Assembly: GCF_013373865.1 (NCBI RefSeq)
Contig: NC_050472.1
Span: 22,663,136 to 22,727,135, forward strand
Direction of reading: 5' to 3'
Origin: Monomorium pharaonis
Lineage: Eukaryota > Arthropoda > Insecta > Hymenoptera > Formicidae
Length of the DNA: 64,000 nt
In this document: positions 43,041 to 57,059 of the stretch, one piece after another
Layout of the letters: each line of letters opens with the position of its first letter
How positions within the stretch are numbered: the stretch's first letter is position 1
Position numbers and translations under genes: made by a program
Notes under the pieces: generated by a model
What the model was told of the DNA's origin: nothing
The model's input: only the letters and a program-made list of their open reading frames with translations
Database searches by the model: none

Positions 43041-45300
43041 GCTACAATTCGTCGTGAGACAAGTGTAGGCTGTCTCCCTCTCATTGTATACACATAAGTC
43101 CTTACTTAGGGGTTAACTGCAATAATCACACTCCGAACATGGGGAGAGCTCTTCGTGATTTATTCGAAAAAATGCAGCTGACGCAAGTTTGAACAACGCA
43201 AGGAATAGAGGTGTGTGTATGTATCCATGTGCGTGCGTGCATCCAATGACATGGCACCCGAATGCATGTTAGCATTTCGCATGAAGTTTGCATTCGAGGT
43301 ACCGTTGTGTATCCGAAGCTTATATGGAAGTTCCTGCGTATAAACCGTCGACAGGGTAAATATCCAGGCTCAGCATCACGATACGATTATAACAATCAAA
43401 ACGACACGCTTCCACGCATGCGCACGCGCGCGAACACTGATTAACTTTATTATTTAATGACGAAGTTAAGTGATAACGAAATACTAAGCCTGCCGCACGC
43501 GCGTCATTAGGGGACAATGGAAAAATAAATTTGCGATTATCGGCGCAATATTTTACGTAAATTAATTATTACGTCTCGCCGATAAATCTGTAATGGCGGA
43601 TTCTTTTATGTCGTTAATGGCGACAAAATTAAAGTTATTTTTCTCTTAACGAAAACATGCGATTTGATATTACGGGTAAATATTTAAGATCAAAAATTAA
43701 GATGTTTAGACACATTAGATTCGCATTAGATTAGAATCGCAAATAATTACGTATAGTTTATTTTGATTGATCTCATACAGATAAGAAAATTTTGATTATC
43801 AGAGACTTTATTTAAGATTTGTTTAAGAATGTTAAAGTCATTAAATTAAAGTAAATGTAACTGGTTCTTAGGAGTAATCAAAGTTTTCATTAAGGAAAAA
43901 TGGACTTCAATTTGTCGTCAAATATGCGATAATAATTGGGTACTTTACACATCAACGCCATCACATTTACGCGTCGTTGGATCACATCGTTAAAAATCGT
44001 TGCAACTTTCACGAAACCGCGGTTTATCTACGGCGGCATATAACATAGCGACGGATCTTTGTCTTCTGTATGTGCTATACAATCATAAGACTACCGAGAA
44101 CGGACACTCGATAACTACTTAGGACATACGATTTTATAATCTTACTTGTAAAACCGATAAATATATTTATATATATATATATATATATATGTATATCTAT
44201 ACAGTACAAATCACATTCTGCATTCCCTTCCGCTTCCCTGACAGCCGTGATGACATATTAACGCATGACAGTTTACATAATTACTGTATACGATAACGAT
44301 GTGCGGCAATTATCGATTTTAATGCCGCGTTGGAGTTCGCAAAACTTTCTGGTGTTACAAGTATCATGTGTGTTATACGTATCGCTATTCCAAATTGGCA
44401 AAAGACGTGTAAAATAAAATATCTAATTGACATTTCCAAGAGTGTGCATGAAACAACGATTAGAATACATCTGATACAGATTGCTCTCTTTTCTGTTGTT
44501 CCCTACTGTTTCATCTTTCAAAGACGCGATAATCAGAACGTTCTTTACTCCAAAATGATAGTTTAAAAACCAATCAGTTTCTGAGCAAATTGTCAATATA
44601 CTTAGCAGTTGCTAAAACATTCTTTCTTTTAGAATTTTTAATTTATTCATAATTATTAATAGTTTTTGGTGTATTTTATTCATTTAAATGTATATGTTGA
44701 CATTTTTTAGTGTATGAGAGCATTTTATAATTCTTGTGTTTTTTGAATCGGCAGTAGACAAATTGTTATTAGTAAGATTGTTTTCCAAAATCAAATAAAG
44801 AAATTGCCGTTTTGAACGGGGTCAGATCAAAAGAGTTTGTATATAGATATATAATAGATATATAAAAAAGTGCAATATAAAAATTTTATTATATGCATTT
44901 TGTATGCATCGTTTACAGACAATTTCCGATAAATGAAAGAATCAAATAACGCGATGCAAAATACGACAGACAGATTTCAACTTTGCATTTTATGTATGTA
45001 CTATATAAATTAATCGTAATCAACAGAAAAAATATATCGTATTTTTCTATCGTACGTTACAACAAAAAATATACATTGGACGCTTTATTGCACAAACTAA
45101 ATTCAAACGTTTCTTACGAATATTTTATAATTGTCAAGTTTAAACTTTTGAGCATTTACTTAATTATTTGTTATAATATCCTTTTGATTAACAGTTGTAG
45201 TGTGTGAACGCAAACATTATTCTCGATGCTATTGTTTCTTTTTACAATCGCATGATCTTCACAAATATAATGCGGCAAACGTCGAAATATCATTAATATA
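43041..45300. other. Mixed-composition region, no gene seen
   Basis: Composition shifts here from strongly AT-rich to patches with frequent CG dinucleotides (43050-43600 and 43960-44300). A TA run lies at 44168-44190. Open frames are short and carry no motif I recognise. Confidence 0.5.
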
Positions 45301-46125
45301 TACATGCATATTTTACGGCGATATAACATCTATCTGTTAAAGGGCATTCTATATTTCTCTGAACGGCATTTTTCTAGTGGAGTGCAATGAATACACTCAA
45401 CATTTCTAGAATCATATACGCATGAAAGAAAAATATTTGTAGTGAGCTCGACGCTTGAATACTTTTCAGCGCGTCGTGCGCGTCGAGGATGCGAAAAGGC
45501 CGGCCGGAAACGAACAGATGAAAGCTTTGGGGAGGAAAAAAAACAACAAAAAAAAATCTGCGAACACGAGGACTCTCGATGAGGACCTCGCGGCGGAAGA
45601 TCTTCCGATCGGCTGCGGTGTGCAACAGTCAGCAGGCAGGACAGCTCCACGAGTGGACAATGAGAGTTTCGAAGTACAATCGATAGGTCCGCTGGCCGAT
45701 CTTCTCTACCCGGGAATAACTCTATCCGCTCACTACTTCCTGCGAGACTGCTAGACGAGCAGTCTAGTAGCGGTGACCCCCGCTAGCAGGAATCTTCCGA
45801 ACGAACGATCAATAATCTGAAGCGACGAGAGAGAGAAAGAGAGAGAGAGAGAGAGTAAAAGAGAGAGCGACATCGGCAACGGCATTTCCGTGTGAAACGA
45901 GCAAAAACACCGTCAAGTACAGAAAACAAAGGGCTCGGAAAGCGTGGGAAAAAAATGGCGGGTTGCGCGCTGTCAGCCGGAAGTATTACGCGAAGGAACT
46001 CTCGTGCTGCGTTCGACATTTCGAGTTTCGTTTCGATGCTCGCGCTGTCGATACGGCACTGTCGAGAACTCGATGGTAACGGAATTGCTGCAATGCTTGC
46101 GCCGACTTGGGTCATAAATTAGAGT
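45301..46125. other. CG-rich patch, possible promoter or 5' exon region
   Basis: GC content and CG dinucleotides rise sharply. Frames of about 60-110 codons are open on both strands at once, which is typical of stop-poor GC-rich DNA and not of a gene. A GA-rich run lies at 45827-45868. A promoter or untranslated first exon is possible but unproven. Confidence 0.35.
45745..45765. other. Perfect 8-base hairpin
   Basis: AGACTGCT-agacg-AGCAGTCT, within the CG-rich patch. Function unknown. Confidence 0.6.
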
Positions 46126-47200
46126 AACTTTTCGGAGAAGGAAGGTACTTTTGGCTATGGTTAAATAAAGCATGTTCTCAAAATTAGACATGCTTAAAAA
46201 TAGGACAGGATACCGCGGATATCTAGAATATAGAAAGGTTAAGTCTTTGCATTTTTCAAATGACAGTATTTCCTGCATCAAATTATCTTTTTTTTTTCTT
46301 TTTTTTCACTATTTCAGTATCCCTTATTATCTTTTTTAAGTTTACATTTTTATTTAATAATGTTCTGTTCGTTTTTATTTGGTGTATTTCTTCCTCTCAG
46401 GCGTTTTTCTTTTTTTATATTTACTATGTAAAAAATTGTGTTTTTCTCTCTCTATTGCATCTACGTATATGTATGCTTAATAAAATATGTGTGAAGTCGA
46501 GAAACATATATAAACTGTAGAAATCAGTTTGAGACAGATAAGCTTTTCTGAACGCTCAAAATATATTTATCGAGAATAACTGGGTCGTACGTGACTCGCG
46601 ATACGAAATTTCATTTTTATCGATAAAGAGTACAGAGTACATGCTCAAATTCTATCATGCGCTTTATTTAAAGAAAGATGAAATTATCGAAAATGTGTGA
46701 CAGTGTCATAATACTGGATTGATACAATCCACTATGCTCAAGTTAATTTTTTACAATATATAGTACACACAACATGCACATGTACGTACACTCGCGTCTC
46801 CGCCTGTGTTATAAATAACTGTATATATTTTTTATCTTCATCCATTTTACAAAGTTATTTACTTCTTGCACATAAAAAGCAAATATATTGAATTAACAAT
46901 AAGTTTAGACTTGTTTATTCCAATTACAATATTTTCATAAAAAAGAAATTTCTCTTTCAAAAGAAAATATATAATAATAAAGGAAATTTTTTTTATATAT
47001 GTATATATTCATGAAATAAAAGATCACATAAACAGTAAATGAGAACACGTCGAGTTAACAGAGAACTTAAGACGGCAAAATGGCTGATGCAAAGTGACGT
47101 CAGAGACGAGAGAATATACTAAAGCACACATAATCATAAGGAAAAAAAGTATTTTAGAAGTTAGATTGAAATATAACGTTCCTTTCCGAAGTAATTCCCG
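46126..47200. other. AT-rich spacer, no gene seen
   Basis: Low-complexity T runs around 46285-46310 and scattered short frames. Nothing recognisable. Confidence 0.5.
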
Positions 47201-48120
47201 TTTGCCATTAGTCTTAACGGAGAAATTTAGACGATACATCGTTGCACGTCCAGCCACGATTAAGAGGTCTAGGTCTTTTAACGCAGGCGGTCTTCCGACA
47301 CGACGTCCGCCGACAGCGGCAGCATGTTTTGCAGAGCGCTGATATTTATGTAGCGGCTTGCGTTAAGCTACATCGACGTATAAATACGTAAGGGAGGTGT
47401 TATCGACTATGTGGCGCGGACCAGGGTTCTTGACACCACTGAAAGATAACCGCCAGCCCCGATAGCCCGTACGGAGAGTATCCGTGGATTCTGACGTCCC
47501 GCCGGTTCCGGATGAAACTTAGATCACCTCCTCGTCGCGCGCGCGAACGGGAGAGAGAGAGAGAGAGAGAGAGAGAAATAGAGGGAGCGTTCCCGAAGAT
47601 AAACTCACGGAGATAAACTCGAGGATCTTGGAAAACCACGGCAAGACCGATGGCTATGCTGTCTCCGTAGCGCATCGAGCCTCGATTCCCAACTTTGGCC
47701 TCTTCCTCTCCTCCTCGGTACCCAGCAACCCCCAACTTGGTCCGTGCTTGTCTCCTATTCAGACGACGGCCGTATCTCCCGAAATGCACCGAGCCGAGGT
47801 ATTTGCAGTATATCGCTCTTGCGCCCCCGCCCTCTTCGCCGTCGACGTCAGTCTTGTTTGGCACCGGCGGTGGCGGCGGCGATGGCCTGTATGGGAGAAA
47901 TCGCCACGTCGGGATTTTTCGACTAGCGCTCGGCCGGATTCTGCGCCGGCACACTTGCATAATGTCACACATCCTTTACGCTCGATCGGTCGCCCTTTTG
48001 TGGTGGCAACGTAACGCGTAATGCACACGCCCTTCCTCACCCTTTTTCGCACAGCGCCGGGTTTTCGAATCGAACGTCGTATTTCACGTCGCATTTCCTA
48101 CCATTTCCGATCGATGGCAA
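47201..48120. other. CG-rich patch with overlapping frames
   Basis: The longest open frame is 190 codons on the minus strand (47400-47972). It overlaps open frames on the plus strand, includes a translated GA microsatellite (47551-47576) and has no domain I recognise, so I do not call it a gene. The patch could be a promoter or untranslated exon. Confidence 0.35.
47551..47576. repeat. (GA)n microsatellite
   Basis: 26 bases of GA within the CG-rich patch. Confidence 0.95.
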
Positions 48121-48306
48121 TTGTCCGGATTATACTGGTACCATCATGATATTGTGAACATATCTGTATCACTGTTGACTGCAGTTGCATTACCGTTAAT
48201 TGCTATTCTCTGTGATATCTCGATCACGTAGGATATAGTCTATTATTACTCGTTCGGGAATCGTAAGATTGTATGGGGAGATTTTCCTCAGTAGATTTTT
48301 ATTACG

Positions 48307-48351
<45 letters not shown>

Positions 48352-50500
48352 GCCGCTAGATCGGTCTGTAAAGTTTGGACGGTTGAATTAATCGTGGGTG
48401 ATATAGCTTGTTAATGGACAGTTAGCGTATAAAAGCATCGTGCTGCTTTACAGTTTGCTGCACTTTTCACGGCGTTCAAAGAATTAATCTTGCAGCATAG
48501 TCCTCATTACATTTTAATCGAAATACGAGTACGAAAAATTTCATTGATTGCGTTTTTACTTCAAACGTAGGTGTCATCAGCAAGATTTTTTTATTCACTT
48601 ATTTCTTCACACGACAGCATTAACGGAAATAGCAATATTCAAATGCATAAAGTGCTGATAATTTCGTTTGTGGCTTTTATATTTATATTAGACCAATTAT
48701 TTCCTAGTTTTTGAAATCTGTAAAGTTATTAATCTTTGAGATTGGAATCACATCGCATAGCTATCCAAATATTTTATAAAGATATCGGATTATCATCCAA
48801 AAACATCGCATTTCCGAATGGCATATTTACAGACTATATCTTTTATCACGATAAAATATAAGAAATATGTTTCCGAATGAATTCAGTTTCTCTTTTTGCA
48901 ACAACGAAACTTTTACGATTTGAAGTTATCAAACCATCACGATCGTACGTTGGCAAACAGTTACGATCGCCTATCACTTCGTCCATTGTAATATTCCAAG
49001 TAGCTTCGTTGTAGATGGTTGCACATTTCTGCCAGCTATAAATTGGAAATAGTTTTGTCAAACCACGTAGTTGTGTGTAAGCACGTTCGATCTCTACATA
49101 TCGCCTTTCAGGATCCGTACATCGCGCGCGAAAGTATTCATTCAGTCCGATGTGAACTAGCCAAGATAAATTTGCACAGCTTTTTAGAGAACGAAATTGT
49201 TACACGTGAATCTTCGCAAATCGCGGTAGTTCGATATTTCATATTGCAAATATAGAATGAAGTGTGGCCGATCTCAAAATATACATCGTGTACCGTCACA
49301 TCGTTGAGAAAATTGATATTACTTTTATCCAAAAGATAAGTAGCTTATAAAATATTTAACATGGTTTAAATTTTATAATAGAATGTTATATTAGAATATT
49401 GTTATATTATATTAGATAGTCATTCTTACTAGTATAGATTTTTACTTCAATAAGTTTTATACAACAGTGCGTTGTAAAATTATTAGCATAGATAATTTAA
49501 AAAAAATTATCCTTGTACGTCGTCATACGCGACGTATTCTGAATATTAACATAATAAAAACTTCAATGCATAAATTAAAAGTTAGCATTATTATTAAAAG
49601 TTGAAAGTAATATATCGAATATGAGAAGTGTTATTTAAATAAAATTTGTTAATTCTTTATAAAAATGGAAATAAAAATAATGCTTATTTCCGTCTTAGAA
49701 AATCATGTTTTCAAAACTATAATACTTTAATTAGTACTTGAAAAAAATATACTTGAAAAATTAAATTTGGTTAAATAATTTTTTATGTAATACAATAATT
49801 GTTTATCTCTATATTCTAATTTTTATTCACATCTTTCTACTGTAGATCAAAGATATATAAATAATTATCATAATCATTTAGTGTACAAAAAGAACATTTG
49901 GATGGTTAGTAGTCATGTTACTGCGTATAATGATTCTCGTATTAATTATTTGATGCATCCGCCTGAGTACGGAGATATCAAAGTTAAATGAGACAGGATT
50001 CTGATATTCGTAGTCTATTATATATATGAGATCGAAGTAGTTAATTGTACTGCACATCGGTCTCAATAATCAATTGTGACGTATTAATTATCAATAACAT
50101 TAACAGCATTACTGCTAAATGATTTCGTGACTTCCTATGCAAGAAGTGTAACACACCAGGCCATTATAAAGTTTTAAAATTTAATTATTTAAAATTTGAA
50201 AAGTAACGTGTTATTTAATCAATTCACGATTATTTAATCAACCTTGTGTAAATTTTTTTTCCAAATAAAAAAAGTGTATTTAATTATATTAAATCTTCGC
50301 GCTTTGCTTCTCTATTTTATAAAAAAATTTCTAAAAACGAATTAATGAAAATGCATGCCAATCCTGCGTGTTATAATGACAATTAACGGAATGATGAAAT
50401 TCTAAAATATCATTAACATATTCGTTGTCTTGTCCTGAGCGTCGTTTATATAAAAAAAAGTATACAAATATAAAACGGATATATCAAACGTTAAAATTGT
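48121..50500. other. Mixed to AT-rich region, no gene seen
   Basis: Contains the (GT)n run at 48307-48351. Several short frames overlap around 48850-49330, without motifs. Confidence 0.5.
48307..48351. repeat. (GT)n microsatellite
   Basis: About 44 bases of GT. Confidence 0.95.
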
Positions 50501-51619
50501 TCGTTACATAGTTTACCGTATCGTCGCTCGCGTATATTTCTTTCCGAATTTGTGTAATCCCCTGTGATGCGATCGCACCGTATTATTCGTCTAAATATGC
50601 ACAATCTGCCGCGCGCGCGAACATTCTCACGACGAGATCTCGGGCGGAAGCGGATGCGCGTGTCCACGTATCTTAAGCGTATAGTTACGTATCGAGCCGT
50701 GGCGTGGAATCCGCACGGTGTTTGGCTTTTGTCTCGACTGTAAACGTTAAATATCGATTACCGTAATTGGCAGGCCGCGTTGGCGCAGCTATTATACCCT
50801 CGGTAACCGCAGCCGCATAAGCGGTGCAGATTCATGGTTATGCGTGCGCTAAATAATCCGTTTAACGATTGATGACGGCCGAACGGCCGCCAAGAGCGTA
50901 AAAGCCCGATATTTCGACGGTACTTTTTCGTGCAGCGATTTTTGTAAATTGCCGGCAAGCATAATAAAACATGATACAAACGACGCATTGATAATTGTGT
51001 GTTTTTTGCGCCAAACAGAATTACGACCGATTTCCTACAAGGTATGAAAACAATGGACAATTAACGCTGCAGTTATAATAATTACTCGGCCAATCTGAAT
51101 TCTTCGCGCTGAAGAAACGTTATATATCGCTTTAATGTTTCTAATCAAAATTTCACGTGTGTACCAATCGCCAATTCTATTACAATACACGGACAGGTAT
51201 GTGTAATTGTTATTCACATCAATAAATGAGGTAGAAGCACTCTCGAACATGCATTTATGTATGTTAATGACAGTACGTTCTATCTCGTTTTACTTATTTA
51301 TCGATTAAATAACATACACGCAATACGTGATCCACATATTCAAAAGTCACCATTGCGATCCAAAATGCAGTGTTCAAATGTTGAAACGCGTTCCGCTTTA
51401 TTCTATTCAGGTCGAGGTAACTTATTCTCTGACACGGAAGAAATTTTCCTTGCGCCATATCAACGGAAAGGCACGTTACACCGATTGAATTTGAGGAAAA
51501 TTGGAAATATATGTACATATAAAAGCTTTTCCGTACATTTCCGAAAAAAGAGTTAACAAAATTTTCGAAAAAAATTGGGAAAATGTGTACAGGAGCTTTT
51601 TGAGAATATATCCCCTTCT

Positions 51620-51620
<1 letters not shown>

Positions 51621-51669
<49 letters not shown>
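51621..51669 (+). repeat. Poly-A run of 49 bases
   Basis: 49 consecutive A, followed by A-rich sequence broken by single C. It could be the tail of an old retroposed sequence, but no body or target duplication was recognised. Confidence 0.95.
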
Positions 51670-51670
<1 letters not shown>

Positions 51671-52564
51671 AAAAAAACAAAAAACTATCAATCTAGACTA
51701 GACGCAACGCTCGTATGTCAACATAACGACGTAACACGCCACACACTCCGGGCGTGCATTACGTGCGTACGGTTCGAGAGCAGAGCTCGCTATCATGTCG
51801 TCCGTGCGGGCAGGTGCGCTTTCGCCTCGAATTTCGCCTGGAATTTAACATCGCGACACATGGCCGCGGTATGCACGAGAAATAGAGGCGCGGATGAGCG
51901 TATAAGAGGACGTGCGCGCGTTAGAACGTGTCAAAGGCGAAAAAGGGAAGAGCACACGTATGCAAGGTGAGGTAAGAGGGGCTAGCAAGGGGTGGGGGGA
52001 TTAAAGGGTGGAAGATGCGGACGGAAAAACGGCACAACGGTGAGTGCAACGGGAGATTTGCGCGAAGGAACGTGTTTTGCGATCGGCCGCCCCGCCCGCC
52101 GTCGCCGGGATTATTGGAAATGTAATTTCGCATACGATACGCGGCCGACGGAGGAGGCGGAATTACGTGCGCGCGCGGACGTATTTAATGCCTGGCCTAG
52201 CTATCGGCTCGAGCGCGTCCCCGATGACGCTTCGTTGCTCGGCTTAAAGGTGATGGACCGTGTTAAACTGATATATATTTTCCGCGCTTTCTGACAAAGC
52301 TGATTTACGGGGGATGCATATAACGGCTCCGGGTGCTGGCGATACCGTCGCGTTTCTCGCTGGCGCTATGAGCACGGGCACCATTATACCGCACCGTAGC
52401 TGCGACGTAATACTTTTGCCCTGTAATCGACTTAGGAAGCGCCCTGAAATCCCAACTAAATATATATATATATAGATGAGACGGCCGAGAGAGTACGAAG
52501 CTTCCGCGAGTTTTCAAAACGCATTTTATCGTCATCATGATGAACCTAAGGGAGTTACATTCAC

Positions 52565-52568
<4 letters not shown>

Positions 52569-52602
<34 letters not shown>
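52569..52602. repeat. (CA)n microsatellite
   Basis: About 33 bases of CA. Confidence 0.95.
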
Positions 52603-52640
52603 GTTGAATCAACGAAATCACGCCGTTGATTGTGCGCGGA

Positions 52641-53439
52641 CGGAGAAATTCACGGTGGTGCTAAAATAAAAGATTAATTTTCCCACAAACTGGAAATTAA
52701 AAGAAAACAAGGTGTAACTCAAAGCCACCTATGAATACGCAAGTGTACGCCGGAGCGAAACTGCACCCCGATATGCATGACTCCGAACCCGGAACAAAAT
52801 CCGCGAACCAGATCCTTCAATTAAGGCTAGCCCGGGGATCAGATCCGAATCCGTAGACATGATCCAGTCAGCCAGTTGCGCGAATCAAATTCCTCCACGG
52901 CCACTAATGTTGAGGCAAACCATCCTGAATTAACTATGCCTTAGATATACTGCGCCAAATAGTTGGATAATTAAACCCAACGATTCGTTATCAATCTGCA
53001 GAGATAAACCGTTATTTTTTTTTTCTGCAATATCCATGCAGTAGTCTTGCGCATTATAAGGAGAGAGTTACGTACCAGGAAATAAATGTATCGTCTGATA
53101 GCGGATATTTTTTTCTCGGAATAAATGGCCACATCAATTTTTGCTGAGTCGTATCTCCATCGTTGGTTTAATTATCACGTTGTTTAATGCATGGAAAATA
53201 AAAAAAAAATTTACGAATAAACGAAGAGACTGAGAATTGCCCGAATAAACCTCGATAATAGGGTAATATCCAAGCATGAAGGAGTCACCAGAAGAAAGAG
53301 GGAAAGAGGGGAGTCGTTCATTACACGTTAAATTTATTTACCCATCCAACGCGAAATTGCCGTGTCGTCAAATACGCTCGATCAATCAGCGTGCCTCCGC
53401 ACAGTCATTGATGCCGACAATTAACAACCAAATAATGTA

Positions 53440-53496
<57 letters not shown>

Positions 53497-54240
53497 GTAC
53501 ATTATTCAGCCACGATCGTGTTCTCCTTATACACTTGAGTCTGGAAATTATAAATTCTGTCTTAATTGCGAATTCCGCTTGTACGAGCACTTTTCGTATC
53601 CGTAACGCGGACCGGAGAGATCCTGACTTTAACCCGTTAATTTCGCCGCGCTATCAATTACCGGTTGCTGATTGCGAGCGAGCGCGCTGCGGCTTAATAA
53701 AACGAGTCTCTGAGATTTAATTCATATCGCGCCGGAAATATAGATCAATCGTGAATGCGCTCCACGGATGAACGAGCCGCGAAACGAATTACACGCGTCG
53801 TACACGTAGTTCCGGCAAAGAGAATTGAATTCCGATATTGCGACGAGGAAACGGTCGGCATGGGCCAGGGAAAATCGCTTGAGATTCTCGAGAAGCCGGA
53901 TGTACCGCCTCCCCCTTTCATGCCATACATATCGTCTACTCGAAGGTGGACGCAGCTAAGGAATTTCCTCATCGCGACGAAAGTGGTACAGCGAAAACGG
54001 TCTGTTGTCCGATTTTTACCGTTCGGTTGCATCGGGCACTTCACGCTACTTCAGCAACTTTTTTTCACCTAGGAATATCTCGATATCGCTTGCCGTGCGG
54101 GAATGTTGCGGGACACACAGCCGGCGCACAAATCAAACGAAATCGATGCGTTCAATTCGCACGTGCTGCACATTTTGAGCCTGACGTAGCCACGCCGCGA
54201 TTACCCAGAATGCACCGATTAATTAATATTCCGCTCTGAT
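52641..54240. other. Mixed CG-rich region, no gene seen
   Basis: Contains a TA run (53446-53491) and, from about 53590 to 54240, CG-rich sequence open on both strands. Such dense, mixed-motif sequence without a protein could be regulatory; comparison with related genomes would decide. Confidence 0.4.
53446..53491. repeat. (TA)n microsatellite
   Basis: About 46 bases of TA, bordered by GTGT on the left and ACAC on the right. Confidence 0.95.
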
Positions 54241-55560
54241 CAGCGACCTAATTGCTTCCATTTCTTTTGTTTCTTTGATTAAGCGACCAACAAGATAATA
54301 TGTAATTTAAACGCAATTTAAAAAAGAATAAAATATATTTGTGTAAAAAACTGGCAATAATATCCAATTTATATAGTTAATAAGTTATACTTGTAGAATA
54401 TTTTTACATTGTGTCACACTGTAAAAAATAAATTTTATGTTATATTAAGTTTTGTCACAAGTATGCTTGATCTTTTCAAATAAAAATGTTATATATTTAT
54501 GATGGTAAAAATACAATATCACGGTTTTGCGATTTTCCACGTGTTCGTAATTTATCGTGTGTTGTAACGTGAGATTCTGCTAACAATTTTATTGTTTTAT
54601 TACCACGATCGAAATAGTGTTATTTTCTAAATTATTACCGAAAATCTATTAGTGTCAAATTATATTCAATTCTTTCTCTCTAGTAACAATAGCGTTGCAA
54701 ATTAAAATTGCATTTTGTTTCTATTCATTCTATTTATTTTGCCACACGCATAAAATTGGAATGAATAAAAGCAGTTAAACTTTTTTAAAAATGATATTGC
54801 GGAATATATTGCTCTGCAATACGTTTAATTGATTACAATATTTTGCTACTAGATACATGTATGAAAAATTACAATTTCGTAAAATTTGCACCAATTTTTC
54901 ACAATATACACGAGGAAAAAATAAGTTAATTTTTTATATGAAATATTAAAATTACTAAATATCCTAAACGTAAACACGTTATTTAGAGTTTGATAACTTA
55001 AAATCAAAACCAATTTTTCATCCTTTTTTATAATTATATTAAAAATTTTTATATATTTTCTAGCGAAAAAAACTATAAATTTTCAAAATAATTACCTACA
55101 AAGAAAGCATTAAATATAAGAATCGATTCTGTTAAACGTCATTATCGCATGTGCATTTTTTAAATTAAAAACAACAACAAACAGAATCGCAACATTTTTA
55201 AAATAACACCACAAAATGATCATTTGAAAGGAATCAAACAAACGTGGAAAAAAAGCAGCCATTAAAATTCCGATGAAAAAATCGCGCCGCCGGATGTGAA
55301 TGTAAACAGCGAAGTCCGTGAGATTGAAAAACACTCGAACTTTATGAGAGTATAATAAATGAAGTTGGTGAAAAACAGAGGTGCAAGTGGCGCATAAAGA
55401 TGTGCATTCAAATTTCGCATATCGACCCGAAATGGTTAATGTCCGGTAAAACGAGAGATCGCACGCTAGCTGAACATAATCGCTGTACACAAACGTTGCA
55501 TCGCGGCAAAGCCTCCTCTATAGCTCCGCTACTCATAAAAAAGTAATCGAGCAAGGGGAT
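54241..55560. other. AT-rich region, no gene seen
   Basis: Low GC, short frames only. A 126-codon frame on the minus strand at 55110-55490 shows no recognisable motif and is probably chance. Confidence 0.45.
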
Positions 55561-56820
55561 AGATTCTACAATATATATAGATAGTTAATTTTGAACGAAC
55601 ATTACGAGAGCGGCTAACGGCACTTTACGTTTATTCGAAGCTTCGCGTAATCGGGTTCGGCGTCTCGTAAAATAACGCGATGGATAAAACAAACGGTCGC
55701 TTAACGTTACCCGCGTTGTGACACTGCAGTGATAAAATGATTCAACGTCGACCAAACCTCTGGTTCGCCTCTGTGGCCTCGTTATATTTAAAATGCAACC
55801 CGCAACTCGCGGATTCTCTCTCTTTCTCTCTCTCTTTCTCTTATTTTTTTTAATTTTACGCATTTTTATGCAACATCCGTGTACCGACATTCTTACACGT
55901 AGAAAAAAAATACTCCTGCCGCACTGATTTACGTCACCAGCACTACTCATCTAGCGGCCAGTCTAGTGCTCTTCGTCAATTTCGTATGAGCGAGACGAGT
56001 TAAAAGTTGCGCAGTTACCGCCGATAAATGCGATATACTGTTAGCGGGAATTAAATCTAAACGGCGGAACTTTTGTACAAAGTTCCCCACTCTAATAGCT
56101 GCAATTCCTTCCGAAGAAATTGCACTTTCCAAGATTGCTTCCAAGTTTTAAATCAGAAGAAAATTTTCCTTATCTTGTCTCTCGCGAGAGCGCCGCGTAA
56201 AAAGTAAATGCCTAAATACGTGAGCTCGTTTGCCACTATCTCCATTATTCTCTGCAGATTACCGTAGATATCTCACCAGAGAGTCTGATTTATCGCGTAA
56301 AAGAAAATGTTGTACAGTGTGAGATTTTTCGCGGATGATTACGCGAGAAGATCTCTCTAAGAAACGCTAAACAATTTTCGAATAAGAAATAAAATAAAAA
56401 AAAAAAGTATATATTTTCAGCGTGAACCCTGGATGATTCTCGGTACGAACCGTACGAGGTCGACGTTTCGTTGGATTTCTTTCGTTCGCTCAGACGCGAG
56501 ACGCGGGAAGTTCTTTACATCGTTAGTTCCGTGGGTGCGGGACAGATCTGTCACGCGTTCGAGATAGAATGCACCCGTAACGCTGCATAAAACATCAGCC
56601 GCCTGTTTACTCGGACTCCGCGCGCGGCGATCGTGCGCGACTAAAAGTGTCGCTCGTCGCTCTTATTTTCACGTGTTGTTCCCCGCTGTTTTCCATCGCG
56701 CGCTTGAGTCTCCGTCGTTATCCGTACTTGTCTCATCCGAACGCGTTTCCCCCCTCCCCCGTTTCTGGAATTAATAATCGTCTCTCTGGCCTGTCTCTCG
56801 GTTTCGGAAACGACGCGGCG

Positions 56821-56840
56821 GTGACGGACTCGGCCGTCAC
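56821..56840. other. Perfect 7-base hairpin
   Basis: GTGACGG-actcgg-CCGTCAC in the CG-rich domain. Function unknown. Confidence 0.6.
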
Positions 56841-57046
56841 TTTTTTCCACCGCGCTCCATTACAGGCGTTTCGTGCGAGGGGGATGAGCGAGCCCGCGGA
56901 TGGTGGATGGAGATTGGTGGTGGATGGGCCACGCGCTTGCACGGCGAACATCAGTCAGCATCACTTGTCATCGTTTGAGCGATGGGGTGACGGCGGGCGG
57001 CGCGAGGAGACGGCTCCGCAGTCTATAGAATAGCGCGCGAGAGACC

Positions 57047-57059
57047 GGGGGGGGGGGGG
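57047..57059 (+). repeat. Run of 13 G
   Basis: Thirteen consecutive G next to pyrimidine-rich DNA; similar G runs lie at 57870-57900. Confidence 0.95.

Larger units (their letters stand above)
50501..52640. other. CG-containing region, no gene seen
   Basis: Patches with frequent CG dinucleotides (50520-51010 and 51710-52420) surround a long poly-A run. Open frames overlap on both strands and show no recognisable domain. One of them reads through the poly-A as poly-lysine, a clear artefact. Confidence 0.45.

Noticed and set aside
47400..47972. 190-codon minus-strand frame
   Set aside because: Sits in CG-rich DNA open on several frames, includes a translated microsatellite and low-complexity runs, and has no recognised domain.
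51501..51970. Poly-lysine / poly-phenylalanine proteins around the A run
   Set aside because: Artefacts of translating poly-A on both strands.
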